From Caenimonas sedimenti (GTDB lineage Bacteria; Pseudomonadota; Gammaproteobacteria; Burkholderiales; Burkholderiaceae_C), in the NCBI RefSeq assembly GCF_007833165.1, contig NZ_VOBQ01000002.1, positions 310,001-374,000 of the forward strand: 64,000 nucleotides of DNA, in the 5' to 3' direction. Shown here one piece after another: positions 48,608 to 57,453 of this stretch. Both the position numbers and the translations under genes were made by a program. Each line of letters starts with the position of its first letter. Positions within the stretch are counted from its first letter, which is position 1. Below the pieces are notes generated by a model. The model saw only the letters and a list, made by a program, of their open reading frames with translations, was not told the DNA's origin and made no database searches.

Positions 48608-49891
48608 ATGAGAGCCGCCCCTCCGACCCCTTCACCCGCCATCGCCGTCGTCGGCGGGGGCCCCGCCGGGTTGATGGCGGCGGAGCGGCTTGCGCAAGAA
48701 GGCGTGGCCGTCGACGTCTTCGACGCCATGCCCTCCGTCGGGCGCAAGTTCCTGCTGGCGGGCCGCGGTGGCCTGAACCTGACACACTCGGAGGCGGCCG
48801 CACCCTTCCTCGCACGCTACGGGCGCCGCAGCGCCGAGCTGCACGATGCCATCGGGAACTTCGATGCTTCCGCCGTGCGGGCGTGGGCGGCGGGACTCGG
48901 CATCGCCACATTCGTCGGCAGCTCCGGCCGTGTGTTCCCGACCGACATGAAGGCCGCGCCCTTGCTGCGCGCCTGGCTGCAGCGCCTGCGTGCGGCGGGC
49001 GTCGTTTTCCATCCGCGCCATCGTTGGCTGGGTTGGGATGACAGTGGTGCGCTGCGGTTCGGCACGCCCGGCGGTGAAGTGAGCCATGCGGCCGCCGCGA
49101 CCGTGCTCGCGCTCGGTGGCGCCAGCTGGCCCCGGCTGGGCTCCGACGGCGCATGGGTGCCGTGGCTGCGCGAACGCGGGGTTGCCGTGGCGCCCCTGCA
49201 GCCCGCGAATTGCGGCTTCGACGTGGCGGTTCCCGGCACCGGGCGCGTGGGCTGGAGCGACCACCTGCGCACCCGCTTCGCCGGCCAGCCTGTCAAGCCC
49301 GTGGCCGCTAGTTTCACCGACGGCCACGGCCAGGTGCTTCGCCAACAAGGCGAATTCGTGCTGACCGAAACAGGTGTCGAAGGCAGCCTGGTCTATGCGT
49401 TCAGCGCGTCCCTGCGCGATCACATCACCGTGCATGGGCACGCCGAATGGCTGGTGGACCTGTTGCCGCAGCACACGCCGCAGCAGGTGCTGGCCGAGAT
49501 CCAGCGGCCGCGCGGCACGCGCAGCCTGTCCAACCACCTGAAGAACCGCCTGGGCGTGCAGGGGCTGAAGAGCACGCTGCTGCACGAACTCTTGACGATC
49601 GAGGAGCTGAACGACGCGGCGGCACTGGCGCGTGCATTGAAGGCGTTGCCGATGCCCCTGGTCCGGCCCCGCCCGGTCGCCGAGGCGATCAGCACGGCCG
49701 GCGGCGTCGCCTTCGAAGCGCTGGGACACGGCCTGATGCTGCGCGAGGTCCCCGGCGTCTTTTGCGCGGGGGAGATGCTCGACTGGGAAGCGCCCACCGG
49801 CGGCTACCTGCTGACGGCCTGCCTGGCAACTGGCCGCCAGGCGGCGGAAGGCGCGCTGCAATGGCTGGCCGGGCGTCCTGCCGCCGGCTGA
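48608..49891 (+). CDS. HI0933-like flavoprotein (NAD(P)/FAD-dependent oxidoreductase)
   Basis: 427 residues. The dinucleotide-binding motif is VVGGGPAGLMAAERLAQEG (about 14-32), followed by VGRKFLLAGRGGLNLTHSE, the signature of the HI0933/TIGR03862 group. The C-terminal FAD motif is GVFCAGEMLDWEAPTGGYLLTAC. Function of the group is not established. ATG 48608. Confidence 0.92.
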   Translation: MRAAPPTPSPAIAVVGGGPAGLMAAERLAQEGVAVDVFDAMPSVGRKFLLAGRGGLNLTHSEAAAPFLARYGRRSAELHDAIGNFDASAVRAWAAGLGIATFVGSSGRVFPTDMKAAPLLRAWLQRLRAAGVVFHPRHRWLGWDDSGALRFGTPGGEVSHAAAATVLALGGASWPRLGSDGAWVPWLRERGVAVAPLQPANCGFDVAVPGTGRVGWSDHLRTRFAGQPVKPVAASFTDGHGQVLRQQGEFVLTETGVEGSLVYAFSASLRDHITVHGHAEWLVDLLPQHTPQQVLAEIQRPRGTRSLSNHLKNRLGVQGLKSTLLHELLTIEELNDAAALARALKALPMPLVRPRPVAEAISTAGGVAFEALGHGLMLREVPGVFCAGEMLDWEAPTGGYLLTACLATGRQAAEGALQWLAGRPAAG

Positions 49892-49893
49892 GG

Positions 49894-49899
49894 GATAAT
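49894..49899 (+). promoter_or_regulatory. -10 element of the 55-residue gene
   Basis: GATAAT followed by CGAGGGTTCC, overlapping the region just after the flavoprotein stop, 41 bp before the ATG at 49940. Confidence 0.45.
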
Positions 49900-49939
49900 C
49901 GAGGGTTCCTTTCCACATCACCCACCCAACGGAGCCGTC

Positions 49940-50107
49940 ATGGGCAACAAGATCGTCACCGAAGCGGACCGCCGCGCCACCCCGAAACCCATCGCGCCCA
50001 AGGGGGCCACTTCCACGACCGGCCACGGCCAGAAGATCAGCCTGGAGCGCGGCTCGCACACGCGCAGCAAGAAGAACCCGGGCAAGCGCCCCCGCAAGGG
50101 CGGCTGA
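49940..50107 (+). CDS. 55-residue basic protein of unknown function
   Basis: MGNKIVTEADRRATPKPIAP, then KGATSTTGHGQKISLERGSH and a tail TRSKKNPGKRPRKGG. Strongly basic (about 14 Lys/Arg), probably nucleic-acid binding or disordered. CGGAG lies seven bases before the ATG, and it has its own -10 (49894-49899) and a downstream hairpin (50129-50146). I know no family name. Confidence 0.68.
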   Translation: MGNKIVTEADRRATPKPIAPKGATSTTGHGQKISLERGSHTRSKKNPGKRPRKGG

Positions 50108-50128
50108 CCCGCACCGCGCCAGCCGGAA

Positions 50129-50150
50129 CGCCGCCTGCGGGCGGCGATTT
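50129..50150 (+). terminator. possible terminator hairpin
   Basis: CGCCGCC-TGCG-GGCGGCG followed by ATTT. The T-run is short, so efficiency is doubtful. Confidence 0.5.
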
Positions 50151-50178
50151 GCATTCAGGCGCTGGAGAATCCCGGACG

Positions 50179-51849
50179 ATGCTGCGAATCACCGAACTGC
50201 GCCTGCCGCTGGACCATGCGGAGGACGCACTGCGCCCCGCCGTCGTGCGGCGCCTCGGCGTGGCCGATGCGGACCTGACCGGATTCACCGTCTTCCGCCG
50301 CGCCTACGACGCGCGCAAGAAGACCGCCATCGTCCTGATCTACACGATCGATTGCGAAGTCCGGGACGAAGCCGCGGTCCTGGCCGCGCACCCGGGTGAC
50401 GCGCACCTGAAGCCCGCGCCCGACACCTCCTACCATTTCGCTGTCCGCGCACCCGCGGACTTCCACGCGCACCAGCGGCCGCGCCCGCTGGTGGTGGGCT
50501 TCGGCCCCTGCGGCCTCTTCGCCGCGCTGCTGCTGGCGCAGATGGGCCTCAAGCCCATCGTGCTGGAACGCGGCAAGGAGGTGCGCCAGCGCACCAAGGA
50601 CACCTGGGGCCTGTGGCGCCAGGGCGTGCTGAACCCGGAGTCGAACGTGCAGTTCGGCGAGGGTGGCGCCGGCACCTTCAGCGACGGCAAGCTGTGGAGC
50701 CAGATCAGCGACCCGCGCCACCTCACGCGCAAGGTGCTCACGGAGTTCGTCAAGGCGGGTGCGCCGGAGGAAATCCTCTACGTCAGCAAGCCGCACATCG
50801 GCACGTTCCGCCTGGTCAGCATGGTGGAGAAGATGCGTGCCGACATCGTCGCGCTGGGCGGCGAGATCCGCTTCGAGCAGCAGGTCACCGACGTCCTGAT
50901 CGAGCAGGCGGGCGACATGGGGCACATGCGCGGTGTCACGCTCGCCTCCGGCGAGCAGCTGCGGGCCGACCACGTGGTGCTGGCCCTGGGCCACAGCGCG
51001 CGCGACACCTTCACCATGCTGCATGGCCGAGGGGTGTTCATGGAAGCCAAGCCGTTCTCGGTCGGCTTCCGCATCGAGCACCCGCAAGGCGTGATCGACA
51101 GGGCGCGCTTCGGGCCGAATGCCGGCAACCCCATCCTGGGCGCGGCCGACTACAAGCTGGTGCATCACGCGAAGAACGGCCGCAGCGTCTACAGCTTCTG
51201 CATGTGCCCGGGCGGCACGGTGGTGGCCGCCACGTCGGAACCGCTGCGCGTCGTGACCAACGGCATGAGCCAGTATTCGCGCAACGAGCGCAACGCCAAT
51301 GCCGGCATCGTGGTCGGCATCGCCCCGCAGGACTACCGGCAGGACGGCGCCAGCGAAGGCCCGGTGAACCCGCTGGACGGCATGGTGTTCCAGCGCTTCT
51401 GGGAGTCGCGGGCCTACGAACTCGGTGAGGGCGGCTACGTGGCGCCGGGGCAGCTGGTGGGCGACTTCATCCGGCGGCAGCGCAGCAGTGCCTTCGGGGG
51501 CGTGCAGCCTTCGTACAAGCCGGGCGTCCACCTGACCGATCTCGCGCAACCGGGCCGCGAGAGCCTGCCTGGGTACGCGCTGGACGCCATCCGCGAAGCC
51601 TTGCCGGCATTCGAGCGGCAGATCCCCGGCTTTTCCATGCCGGATGCCGTGCTGACGGGTGTCGAGACGCGCACTTCGTCGCCCCTGCGCATCACCCGGG
51701 ACCGCCAGCACCAGAGCCTGAACGTCCGCGGGCTCTACCCGGCCGGCGAGGGCGCGGGCTATGCGGGCGGGATCATGTCGGCCGGCGTCGACGGCATCGA
51801 GGTGGCGGAATCGGTCGCGCGGGCGATGCTGGGCGTGGCGTTGGGCTGA
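50179..51849 (+). CDS. FAD-dependent dehydrogenase (COG2509-like)
   Basis: 556 residues. A 90-residue N-terminal domain (MLRITELRLPLDHAEDALRP) precedes the FAD motif LVVGFGPCGLFAALLLAQMG (about 98-117). Conserved later segments are FGEGGAGTFSDGKLWSQ, HIGTFRLVSMVE, CMCPGGTVVAA and the C-terminal LYPAGEGAGYAGGIMSAGVDG. The family is uncharacterised; members are widespread and often called FAD-dependent oxidoreductases. ATG 50179 follows a weak GGAG. Confidence 0.92.
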   Translation: MLRITELRLPLDHAEDALRPAVVRRLGVADADLTGFTVFRRAYDARKKTAIVLIYTIDCEVRDEAAVLAAHPGDAHLKPAPDTSYHFAVRAPADFHAHQRPRPLVVGFGPCGLFAALLLAQMGLKPIVLERGKEVRQRTKDTWGLWRQGVLNPESNVQFGEGGAGTFSDGKLWSQISDPRHLTRKVLTEFVKAGAPEEILYVSKPHIGTFRLVSMVEKMRADIVALGGEIRFEQQVTDVLIEQAGDMGHMRGVTLASGEQLRADHVVLALGHSARDTFTMLHGRGVFMEAKPFSVGFRIEHPQGVIDRARFGPNAGNPILGAADYKLVHHAKNGRSVYSFCMCPGGTVVAATSEPLRVVTNGMSQYSRNERNANAGIVVGIAPQDYRQDGASEGPVNPLDGMVFQRFWESRAYELGEGGYVAPGQLVGDFIRRQRSSAFGGVQPSYKPGVHLTDLAQPGRESLPGYALDAIREALPAFERQIPGFSMPDAVLTGVETRTSSPLRITRDRQHQSLNVRGLYPAGEGAGYAGGIMSAGVDGIEVAESVARAMLGVALG

Positions 51850-51956
51850 GAACGTCGCCGGCGCGTGCGATTTGCGCCTACGGCCACGCAGGCGCTGCGC
51901 GCACAGCTGAGGTTGGAAGGTCAGTGGATGCTGGGCCATCAACCCGGGAGCCCTCC

Positions 51957-52325
51957 TTGAACCACTTCACCAGAATCGCCTTGGCCACCTTTTCGCTGGC
52001 CGTCCTGCCCGCCGCCTGGGCCGCCGGCCCTTCAGCCGCCGAGCAGGCTTACCAGAAGGAGCGCGCCCACTGCATGAGCGGCAAGTCGCATCAGGACCGG
52101 GCGACCTGCCTGAAGGAAGCGGGCGCCGCCCGGGACGAAGCGCGCCGCGGGGCATTGGGCAGCAAGTCGTCGGGCGACTTGGCCGGCAACGCCACCGCGC
52201 GTTGCAATGCGCAGCCGGCGGCCGACCGCGAGGCCTGCGTGCAGCGCATTCTCGGCGCCGGTTCCACCAGCGGCAGCGTGGAAGGCGGCGGAGTCATTCG
52301 CCAGACCGAAACCAAGGTGCCTTGA
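51957..52325 (+). CDS. small exported protein, TTG start, unknown function
   Basis: 122 residues. The TTG at 51957 has GGGAG (51946-51950) six bases upstream and opens a clean signal peptide (NHFTRIALATFSLAVLPAAWA); a GTG at 51924 is less likely. The mature part has four Cys in a regular spacing (HCMSGKSHQDRATCLKEAG ... RCNAQPAADREACVQRI), suggesting two disulfides. Not assigned to a named family. Confidence 0.75.
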   Translation: MNHFTRIALATFSLAVLPAAWAAGPSAAEQAYQKERAHCMSGKSHQDRATCLKEAGAARDEARRGALGSKSSGDLAGNATARCNAQPAADREACVQRILGAGSTSGSVEGGGVIRQTETKVP

Positions 52326-52417
52326 GTGGATGCAGGTGGCGCGGGGTATAAACCCGGCATCGCCATCTTCGCCTTACCTTCACACCACCGCGTGCCGCCA
52401 CGCCGCCGGGCCCCGCC

Positions 52418-53143
52418 ATGGCGGTGATCGAACCCCTGCTGCTGGCGGTCGCGCGCCTGTCCACCTTCGCCGGCAGCCGCGTGCTGACGGCGGCGAGCGG
52501 CTTCTTCTTCGAGCGGGAAGAGCGACTGTTCCTGATCACCAGCCGGCACGTGCTGGTGGATTCGCCGAGCGGCCATCATCCCGATCGCATCGAAGTCACG
52601 TTGCACGTGGACGCGGTCGACCTGTCGCGCTCGAGGGTGTTCCAGATCCCGCTCTACGAGGACCGCCGCAGCGTCTGGCGCCAGGCCACCGACTCGGGCG
52701 GCGAGATCGACGTCGCTTCCATCGAACTGGACCGGGACGCCCTCCCCGAGGGCGTGGAAATCCGGCCGTTCACCCTGGAGCACCTGCAAGGCCCCCTCGA
52801 AGAGGTGCGGCTGGGCAGCGCGCTGTTGGTGGTCGGCTATCCGCTGGGGTTCTACGACACCGTGCACCACCTGGCCGTGGCGCGCCAGGCCACAGTGGCG
52901 TCGGCGTTCGGCGTGCGTTTCCAGGGGCGCGGTTATTTCCTGACCGATGCCCGCGTCCACCGCGGAGCGAGCGGCTCGCCGGTCGTCATGCAAGACCCCG
53001 ATGGCCCGGCCTCGCTGCCTTGGAAGCTGCTCGGCATCCATTCCGCGCAGATGGACATGCGCAGCCGCGAGCGCGGGGTCGACGAATCGCTGGGGCTCAA
53101 CTGCGCCTGGTACGCGGACATCCTGAAGACGTTGACCGACTAG
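52418..53143 (+). CDS. trypsin-like serine protease domain protein
   Basis: 241 residues, no signal peptide or PDZ domain. The chymotrypsin-fold triad is visible: His in FLITSRHVLVD (about 44), Asp in GGEIDVASIELD (about 100) and Ser in HRGASGSPVVM (about 188). It is smaller than DegP-type proteases and probably cytoplasmic. Its stop overlaps the stop of the converging GntR gene. Target unknown. Confidence 0.85.
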   Translation: MAVIEPLLLAVARLSTFAGSRVLTAASGFFFEREERLFLITSRHVLVDSPSGHHPDRIEVTLHVDAVDLSRSRVFQIPLYEDRRSVWRQATDSGGEIDVASIELDRDALPEGVEIRPFTLEHLQGPLEEVRLGSALLVVGYPLGFYDTVHHLAVARQATVASAFGVRFQGRGYFLTDARVHRGASGSPVVMQDPDGPASLPWKLLGIHSAQMDMRSRERGVDESLGLNCAWYADILKTLTD

Positions 53144-53808
53144 GCATGCCGTCGGGCGCCGTGCAGGCGGTCCAGCGTGGCTTCGCCCGAGCACTGGACG
53201 TGGGCACGGGCCAGGCGCTCGGCGTCGTCCGCGTCGCCGGTCGCTACGGCCCACAGCATGGCCTCATGCTGGTCCCACAAGTCGCCCGGATGCGAGCCGG
53301 GCATCAGTGCGTCACCCATCACCCGCTGCAGGTCGGTCCAGTGCGCCTCGACGGCGGGGGCGATCAGCTGGTTGCCGGACAGGGCGTAAATGAAATCATG
53401 GAACGCCATGTCGGCCTCGATCATGTCGGCCACCTGGCCGCTGGCCTCCGCCCGGCGGCCGGCGGCGATGTACGAAGGCCCTTCCGTGGCGGCACGGTTC
53501 GCGTTGCGCAGCGCTGCCTGGCGGAAGGCCAGGCCTTCCAGCACGGCCCGCACTTCGAACATGTCGCGCACGTGGTCGGCGTTCATGGGCGCGACTTCCA
53601 GGCCTTCGCCGGACGCGTCGCACAGCACGCCGAGGCGGCGCAGGACGAGCACCGCCTGGTGCACGGGCCGCGGCGCCACGCCGAGGTCGCGCGCGATCCG
53701 GTCTTCGGCGATGCGGGTCCCGGGCGGCAGCTTGCCCGCGGCGATGTCCGCCAGGATGGCGTCCTGGACGAGTACCACCAGTCTGGGCTGGACCTCTTGC
53801 GTCCTCAT
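53140..53808 (-). CDS. GntR-family transcriptional regulator, FCD (FadR-type) domain
   Basis: 222 residues. The winged HTH (about 10-75) includes AILADIAAGKLPPGTRIAEDRIARDLGVAPRPVHQAVLVL; the FCD effector domain has the metal-ligand pattern MFEVRAVLEGLA, ADMAFHDFIY and DLWDQHEAMLWAVATGD. Such regulators respond to organic acids. The target is unknown; the neighbours are a protease and DUF393. Confidence 0.92.
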   Translation of the reverse strand: MRTQEVQPRLVVLVQDAILADIAAGKLPPGTRIAEDRIARDLGVAPRPVHQAVLVLRRLGVLCDASGEGLEVAPMNADHVRDMFEVRAVLEGLAFRQAALRNANRAATEGPSYIAAGRRAEASGQVADMIEADMAFHDFIYALSGNQLIAPAVEAHWTDLQRVMGDALMPGSHPGDLWDQHEAMLWAVATGDADDAERLARAHVQCSGEATLDRLHGARRHA

Positions 53809-53859
53809 CCTGTCATCGTAGACCTGCGCCGCCGCTAGCGGGGTGCCGCGCGTCGGTTC

Positions 53860-54249
53860 CTAGTCGAGGAAGCGTGCGGCGTCCTGCGGCTGCGGCAGCA
53901 TGCAGACCTCGCTCCGGCCGAATAGCCGGTAGCGGTTGCGCGCGAACCAGCGGTAGGCCGCATCGCGCAGCGGCGCCGGGGCGATCCAGCCCAGCCAGGC
54001 CAGCTTCCAGGGCCAGCCCAGTGCGTCCAGCACGCGCAGGATCGCAGCCGTTTCCTGCCAGGACCGATTCCCGTCGATCACCAGCAGCGTCTGCAGGTTG
54101 TCCGGGTTCAGGCCAGCTTGCGCGAGCAGGCGCCGGCCGGTGGCGCCCTGGATGGACGCGAAGCGGATCTGCCCGCCGGCCGGCCGCGCCAGCAGGAAGC
54201 GCACCCAGCCGCTGCACAGCAGGCACTGGGCGTCGAAGACGATGATCAA
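53860..54249 (-). CDS. DUF393 (DCC family) thiol-disulfide oxidoreductase-like protein
   Basis: 129 residues. The DCC motif FDAQCLLCSGWVRFLL gives the family its name (D..CxxC). LLVIDGNRSWQETAAILRVLDALGWPWKL and RDAAYRWFARNRYRLFG complete it. A TTG start (54249-54247) overlaps the stop of the upstream dehydrogenase gene (TTGA), so the two are coupled. Thioredoxin-like function is inferred from the fold only. Confidence 0.9.
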   Translation of the reverse strand: MIIVFDAQCLLCSGWVRFLLARPAGGQIRFASIQGATGRRLLAQAGLNPDNLQTLLVIDGNRSWQETAAILRVLDALGWPWKLAWLGWIAPAPLRDAAYRWFARNRYRLFGRSEVCMLPQPQDAARFLD

Positions 54250-55895
54250 GCGGCGGCCTCGGCGACGCCTGCCACGACGAGATGGCCTTTGTAGCCGACC
54301 ACGCGCCCCAGCCCCGGCACGCTGGCGCTCACGTCGAAATGCAGCCGGCCCTGGCCGCCTTCTTCCACGGCGACGATGCGCGGCATCAGCCAGGCGGGGC
54401 AGGGCACGCCCAGGAAATGCATGCGTGCCAGCCGCATGTGCAGCCGGCCGGCCTGCTCATCCAGCTTGAACGTGAGGCGCGACGGGCCCAGCCGCTCGAC
54501 CAGTTCACCGCGGTTGACGGACATGCGCGACGTCATGGCGCGGTGCGGGAAATGACGTGTCCAGCGCTGCGCCCCGTCGACATCGCAAAGCTCGAAACGC
54601 AGCGGACCGGAGCTGGCCACGCGCGGGGTGCCCATCGCCAGCCCGAGCAGGGCGCCCAGGGGCGTCTGGGCCGGTTCGGTGCGGACCTCGCCGTGCAGCG
54701 TGACCGTCCCGCGCAAGTCGTGGAAGGCGCGCACGTCCTCGTGCAGGCCGCGGTAGCGCTCGCCCATGAGGGATTCGAACATCGGTGCCGGCTCTGGATC
54801 AGTGGCCGCCGTGATGCGCAGGCCCTCGGCCTCGGCCAGGATCTCGTCCGGCGTGAGCAGGCCGACGCACGGCGTGGCGCCTGGCGGCCAGGGGATGCCC
54901 TGCGCCAGCCGGCGCACGAGCGCCGTGGCCGCCAGCGTGGGGACGAAAGGCCCTTCGCCATGGGTCGCGAGCAGGTGCCAGCTGCGCGTCACCGGTCGCC
55001 CCTGCGGGTCGCACCCCTGCACCGTGACGTGCATCGCGCCGGCGTCGCTGCCGAACGGCTTCAACAGGTCGGACAGGCGCTTCAGCAGCACGGCGTGCGG
55101 CCGCCAGTCGCGCACCCACCCGCGGCGCGCCAGCCACGCCATTGCGTTCATCCCGCGTTGCAGAAGCGCCAGCTCGAGGCCCGCCCCCATTCGAACGACG
55201 GAGCGGCCGGGGTAGCGGCCGGGCAGCAGCGCGAGATCTGGCACGTCGCAGGGCGACAGCAGCCGGCGGCCGACTGGCGCGGGGTAGGTGTGTGACCAGG
55301 TGCCACTCCAGCCGTGCACGGGCGCGGCCGCGCCGCCGGCCGAGATGGGCTGGCCGCAGTAGCTGAGAGCCGCCAGCACGGTGGAGAGGCCGCGGTCGGT
55401 GCGGTTGCCGGGCGTGATGCCCAGGTCGATGTGGTCCACGCGCGCGAGGCCGGCCGCCAGCCCGTCCACCACAGCGCAGGACAGGGCCGGCACCGAACTG
55501 GCGCCGCTGATGACGGCCACACCGGCCGCGCGCGCCTCGGCATCCAGCGCGGCGATGCCCGCGGCGTAGGCCACGCCGTCGGCGATGTCGACGTAGTGCA
55601 CGCCCGCGGCGATGCATGCGCGCGGGATGCGGTAGTCCTGGCCCTGGAACGGACCGGAAGCGTTGACGACGACGGTGGGACGGAGCTCGACGAGGCCTGC
55701 GCCGAAGTCCGCAGCAGCGGCGTCCAGGCCCGTGTGCTCGCCGGGCGGCACAAGTTGCGCCGCCAACGCCGCGGCCTGGCGTGCATCACGCCCGGCGATG
55801 GTGATCCGGACGCCGGGAATGCGTGAGAGCCGGTTGGCGAGACGCCTGCCGAAGAAGCCGTAGCCGCCGAGAAGAAGCACGTGGCAAGACGCCAT
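54246..55895 (-). CDS. saccharopine-dehydrogenase-like / DUF4166 protein
   Basis: 549 residues. The N-terminal Rossmann domain (HVLLLGGYGFFGRRLANRLS, then VVNASGPFQGQDYRIPRACI and GVHYVDIADG) resembles the saccharopine-dehydrogenase superfamily. The C-terminal region (about 370-545) is DUF4166: GERYRGLHEDVRAFHDLRG, MTSRMSVNRGELVERLG and the end FDVSASVPGLGRVVGYKGHLV. The substrate is unknown. Its coupling to DUF393 is a repeated association in proteobacteria (recalled). Confidence 0.88.
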   Translation of the reverse strand: MASCHVLLLGGYGFFGRRLANRLSRIPGVRITIAGRDARQAAALAAQLVPPGEHTGLDAAAADFGAGLVELRPTVVVNASGPFQGQDYRIPRACIAAGVHYVDIADGVAYAAGIAALDAEARAAGVAVISGASSVPALSCAVVDGLAAGLARVDHIDLGITPGNRTDRGLSTVLAALSYCGQPISAGGAAAPVHGWSGTWSHTYPAPVGRRLLSPCDVPDLALLPGRYPGRSVVRMGAGLELALLQRGMNAMAWLARRGWVRDWRPHAVLLKRLSDLLKPFGSDAGAMHVTVQGCDPQGRPVTRSWHLLATHGEGPFVPTLAATALVRRLAQGIPWPPGATPCVGLLTPDEILAEAEGLRITAATDPEPAPMFESLMGERYRGLHEDVRAFHDLRGTVTLHGEVRTEPAQTPLGALLGLAMGTPRVASSGPLRFELCDVDGAQRWTRHFPHRAMTSRMSVNRGELVERLGPSRLTFKLDEQAGRLHMRLARMHFLGVPCPAWLMPRIVAVEEGGQGRLHFDVSASVPGLGRVVGYKGHLVVAGVAEAAA

Positions 55896-55939
55896 GCATG
55901 GAGTCTAGTCCACGCATGGAACTGCTCTCGACCAGCGAG

Positions 55940-56332
55940 CTAACCGACGGGCCAGATGAACGCCAGCCGCTCCGGCTTGCCGCCGCCACCGATCTGCGCC
56001 GAGCGCCGCAGGGTCTGGCCCTTGGCCGTGGCCGTGATCAGGTAATGGCCGGCCTGCGGCAGGTCCACCAGCATCAGGGGCCCGCCACAGCGGGCCTGCA
56101 GCACGGTGGCACCGCGCGCGTCGCGGATCTGCACCTCCACGTCCGCCAGGTAGGCGCCGTTGTCCACGGCGAACGTGAGCATGGCGTCATGGCTGGCGGC
56201 CTGGGCCTTCATGGCCTGCTGTTCATCCTGCCCGACACCGCCACAGCGATAGGCCGCCGGTGAAGTTGCCGTTGGGGCTTGCGCCAGCGCCATGGCAGGG
56301 ACCGCGGCCAGCGCGAATAGGAACTTTCTCAT
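55940..56332 (-). CDS. exported protein with carboxypeptidase-regulatory-like fold
   Basis: 130 residues from ATG 56332, with signal peptide MRKFLFALAAVPAMALAQA. The mature part (VDNGAYLADVEVQIRDARG..LMLVDLPQAGHYLITATAKGQ) looks like a small beta-sandwich of the CarboxypepD_reg type. Cys in YRCGGVGQ and QARCGG may pair. A TCCTACAG box (56378-56385) stands about 46 bp before the start. Confidence 0.68.
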   Translation of the reverse strand: MRKFLFALAAVPAMALAQAPTATSPAAYRCGGVGQDEQQAMKAQAASHDAMLTFAVDNGAYLADVEVQIRDARGATVLQARCGGPLMLVDLPQAGHYLITATAKGQTLRRSAQIGGGGKPERLAFIWPVG

Positions 56333-56377
56333 CGTCGTCTCCGGTTGACTCAATCTAGCCCGCGCGCCGCTGCGCGG

Positions 56378-56385
56378 CTGTAGGA
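56378..56385 (-). promoter_or_regulatory. TCCTACAG box
   Basis: On the minus strand TCTCCTACAGCCGCGCAG; compare TTCCTACAGTCCCGCAG before the glycine-zipper gene. Confidence 0.35.
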
Positions 56386-56481
56386 GACCTTCCACAGGGT
56401 GTCACCGGTTGACGATGCCGCGGGGCAGCGCTTAGGCTGGACCGCCAGGGCGGTTGTCACGCCCATTCACCAGGAGACTCC

Positions 56482-57453
56482 ATGCGCTTGCTGTCCAGGT
56501 TCGTCACCGGCATCGTCTTGCTGTGCAGTGCATTCGGCATTGCCGCCCAGACCGATGCGGCATACCCCAACAAACCCATCCGCTGGATCGTTTCGTACCC
56601 GCCCGGCGGCTCCACCGACCTCGTCGCCCGGCTCATGGGCCAATGGCTGTCGCAGCGCGTGGGGCAGCAGGTGCTGGTGGAGAACCGGGCCGGCGGCGGC
56701 AACAACATCGGAACGGAGGCCGCGATCAAGGCGGCCCCTGATGGCTACACCATCTTCCTGGTCAATCCCGCCAACGCGATCAACGCGTCGCTGTACAACA
56801 ACCTGTCGTTCAACTTCCTCAACGACATGGCGCCCATCGCCGGCTTCATCCGCGTCCCCAACGTGATGACGGTCACCAAGAACTTCCCCGCGCGCACGCT
56901 CGCGGAATTCATCGACTACGCCAAGAAGAACCCGGACAAGGTCAACATGGCGTCGTCGGGCTCCGGCACGTCCGTCCACCTTTCGGGCGAGATGTTCAAG
57001 TTCATGGCCGGGGTGCAGATGAAGCACGTGCCCTACAAGGGCGCGGGCCCGGCGACCACCGACCTGATCGGTGGCCAGGTCGACGTGATCTTCGACAACA
57101 TGCCGTCCATCATCGGGCACATCCGCAACGGCTCGGTGCGCGCGCTCGCCGTCACCAGTGCGCAGCGTTCCCCCGCGCTGCCGGACATCCCGACGGTGGC
57201 CGAGGCGGTGCCCGGCTACGAAGCCAGCGCCTGGTTCGGCGTGGCCGCGCCCAAGGGCACGCCGCCGGCCATCATCGCGCGGCTCAATCGCGAGTTCAAC
57301 GCGGCGCTGGCGGACCCCGCCATGCGCGCCAAGCTGGCCGACCTGGGCGGCGTGCCCATTCCCGGCACGCCCGAGGAATTCTGGACGCTGCACCGCGCGG
57401 AAACCGAGAAGTGGGCGAAGATCGTCAACTTCTCCGGTGCGAAGGTGGAGTAG
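56482..57453 (+). CDS. Bug/TctC-family tripartite tricarboxylate transporter binding protein
   Basis: 323 residues. Signal peptide MRLLSRFVTGIVLLCSAFGIAAQ; mature start YPNKPIRWIVSYPPGGSTDLVAR, then NRAGGGNNIGTEAAIKAAPDG, HVPYKGAGPATTDLIGGQVD and IFDNMPSIIGHI. Fourth Bug protein of the window and again without TctAB. CAGGAGACTCC precedes the ATG. Its stop directly abuts the stop of the converging DUF455 gene. Confidence 0.94.
   Translation: MRLLSRFVTGIVLLCSAFGIAAQTDAAYPNKPIRWIVSYPPGGSTDLVARLMGQWLSQRVGQQVLVENRAGGGNNIGTEAAIKAAPDGYTIFLVNPANAINASLYNNLSFNFLNDMAPIAGFIRVPNVMTVTKNFPARTLAEFIDYAKKNPDKVNMASSGSGTSVHLSGEMFKFMAGVQMKHVPYKGAGPATTDLIGGQVDVIFDNMPSIIGHIRNGSVRALAVTSAQRSPALPDIPTVAEAVPGYEASAWFGVAAPKGTPPAIIARLNREFNAALADPAMRAKLADLGGVPIPGTPEEFWTLHRAETEKWAKIVNFSGAKVE

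Noticed and set aside
49447-50178. N-terminal extension of the COG2509-like flavoprotein
   Set aside because: It runs through the end of another flavoprotein gene and the 55-codon gene; the family N-terminus starts at 50179.
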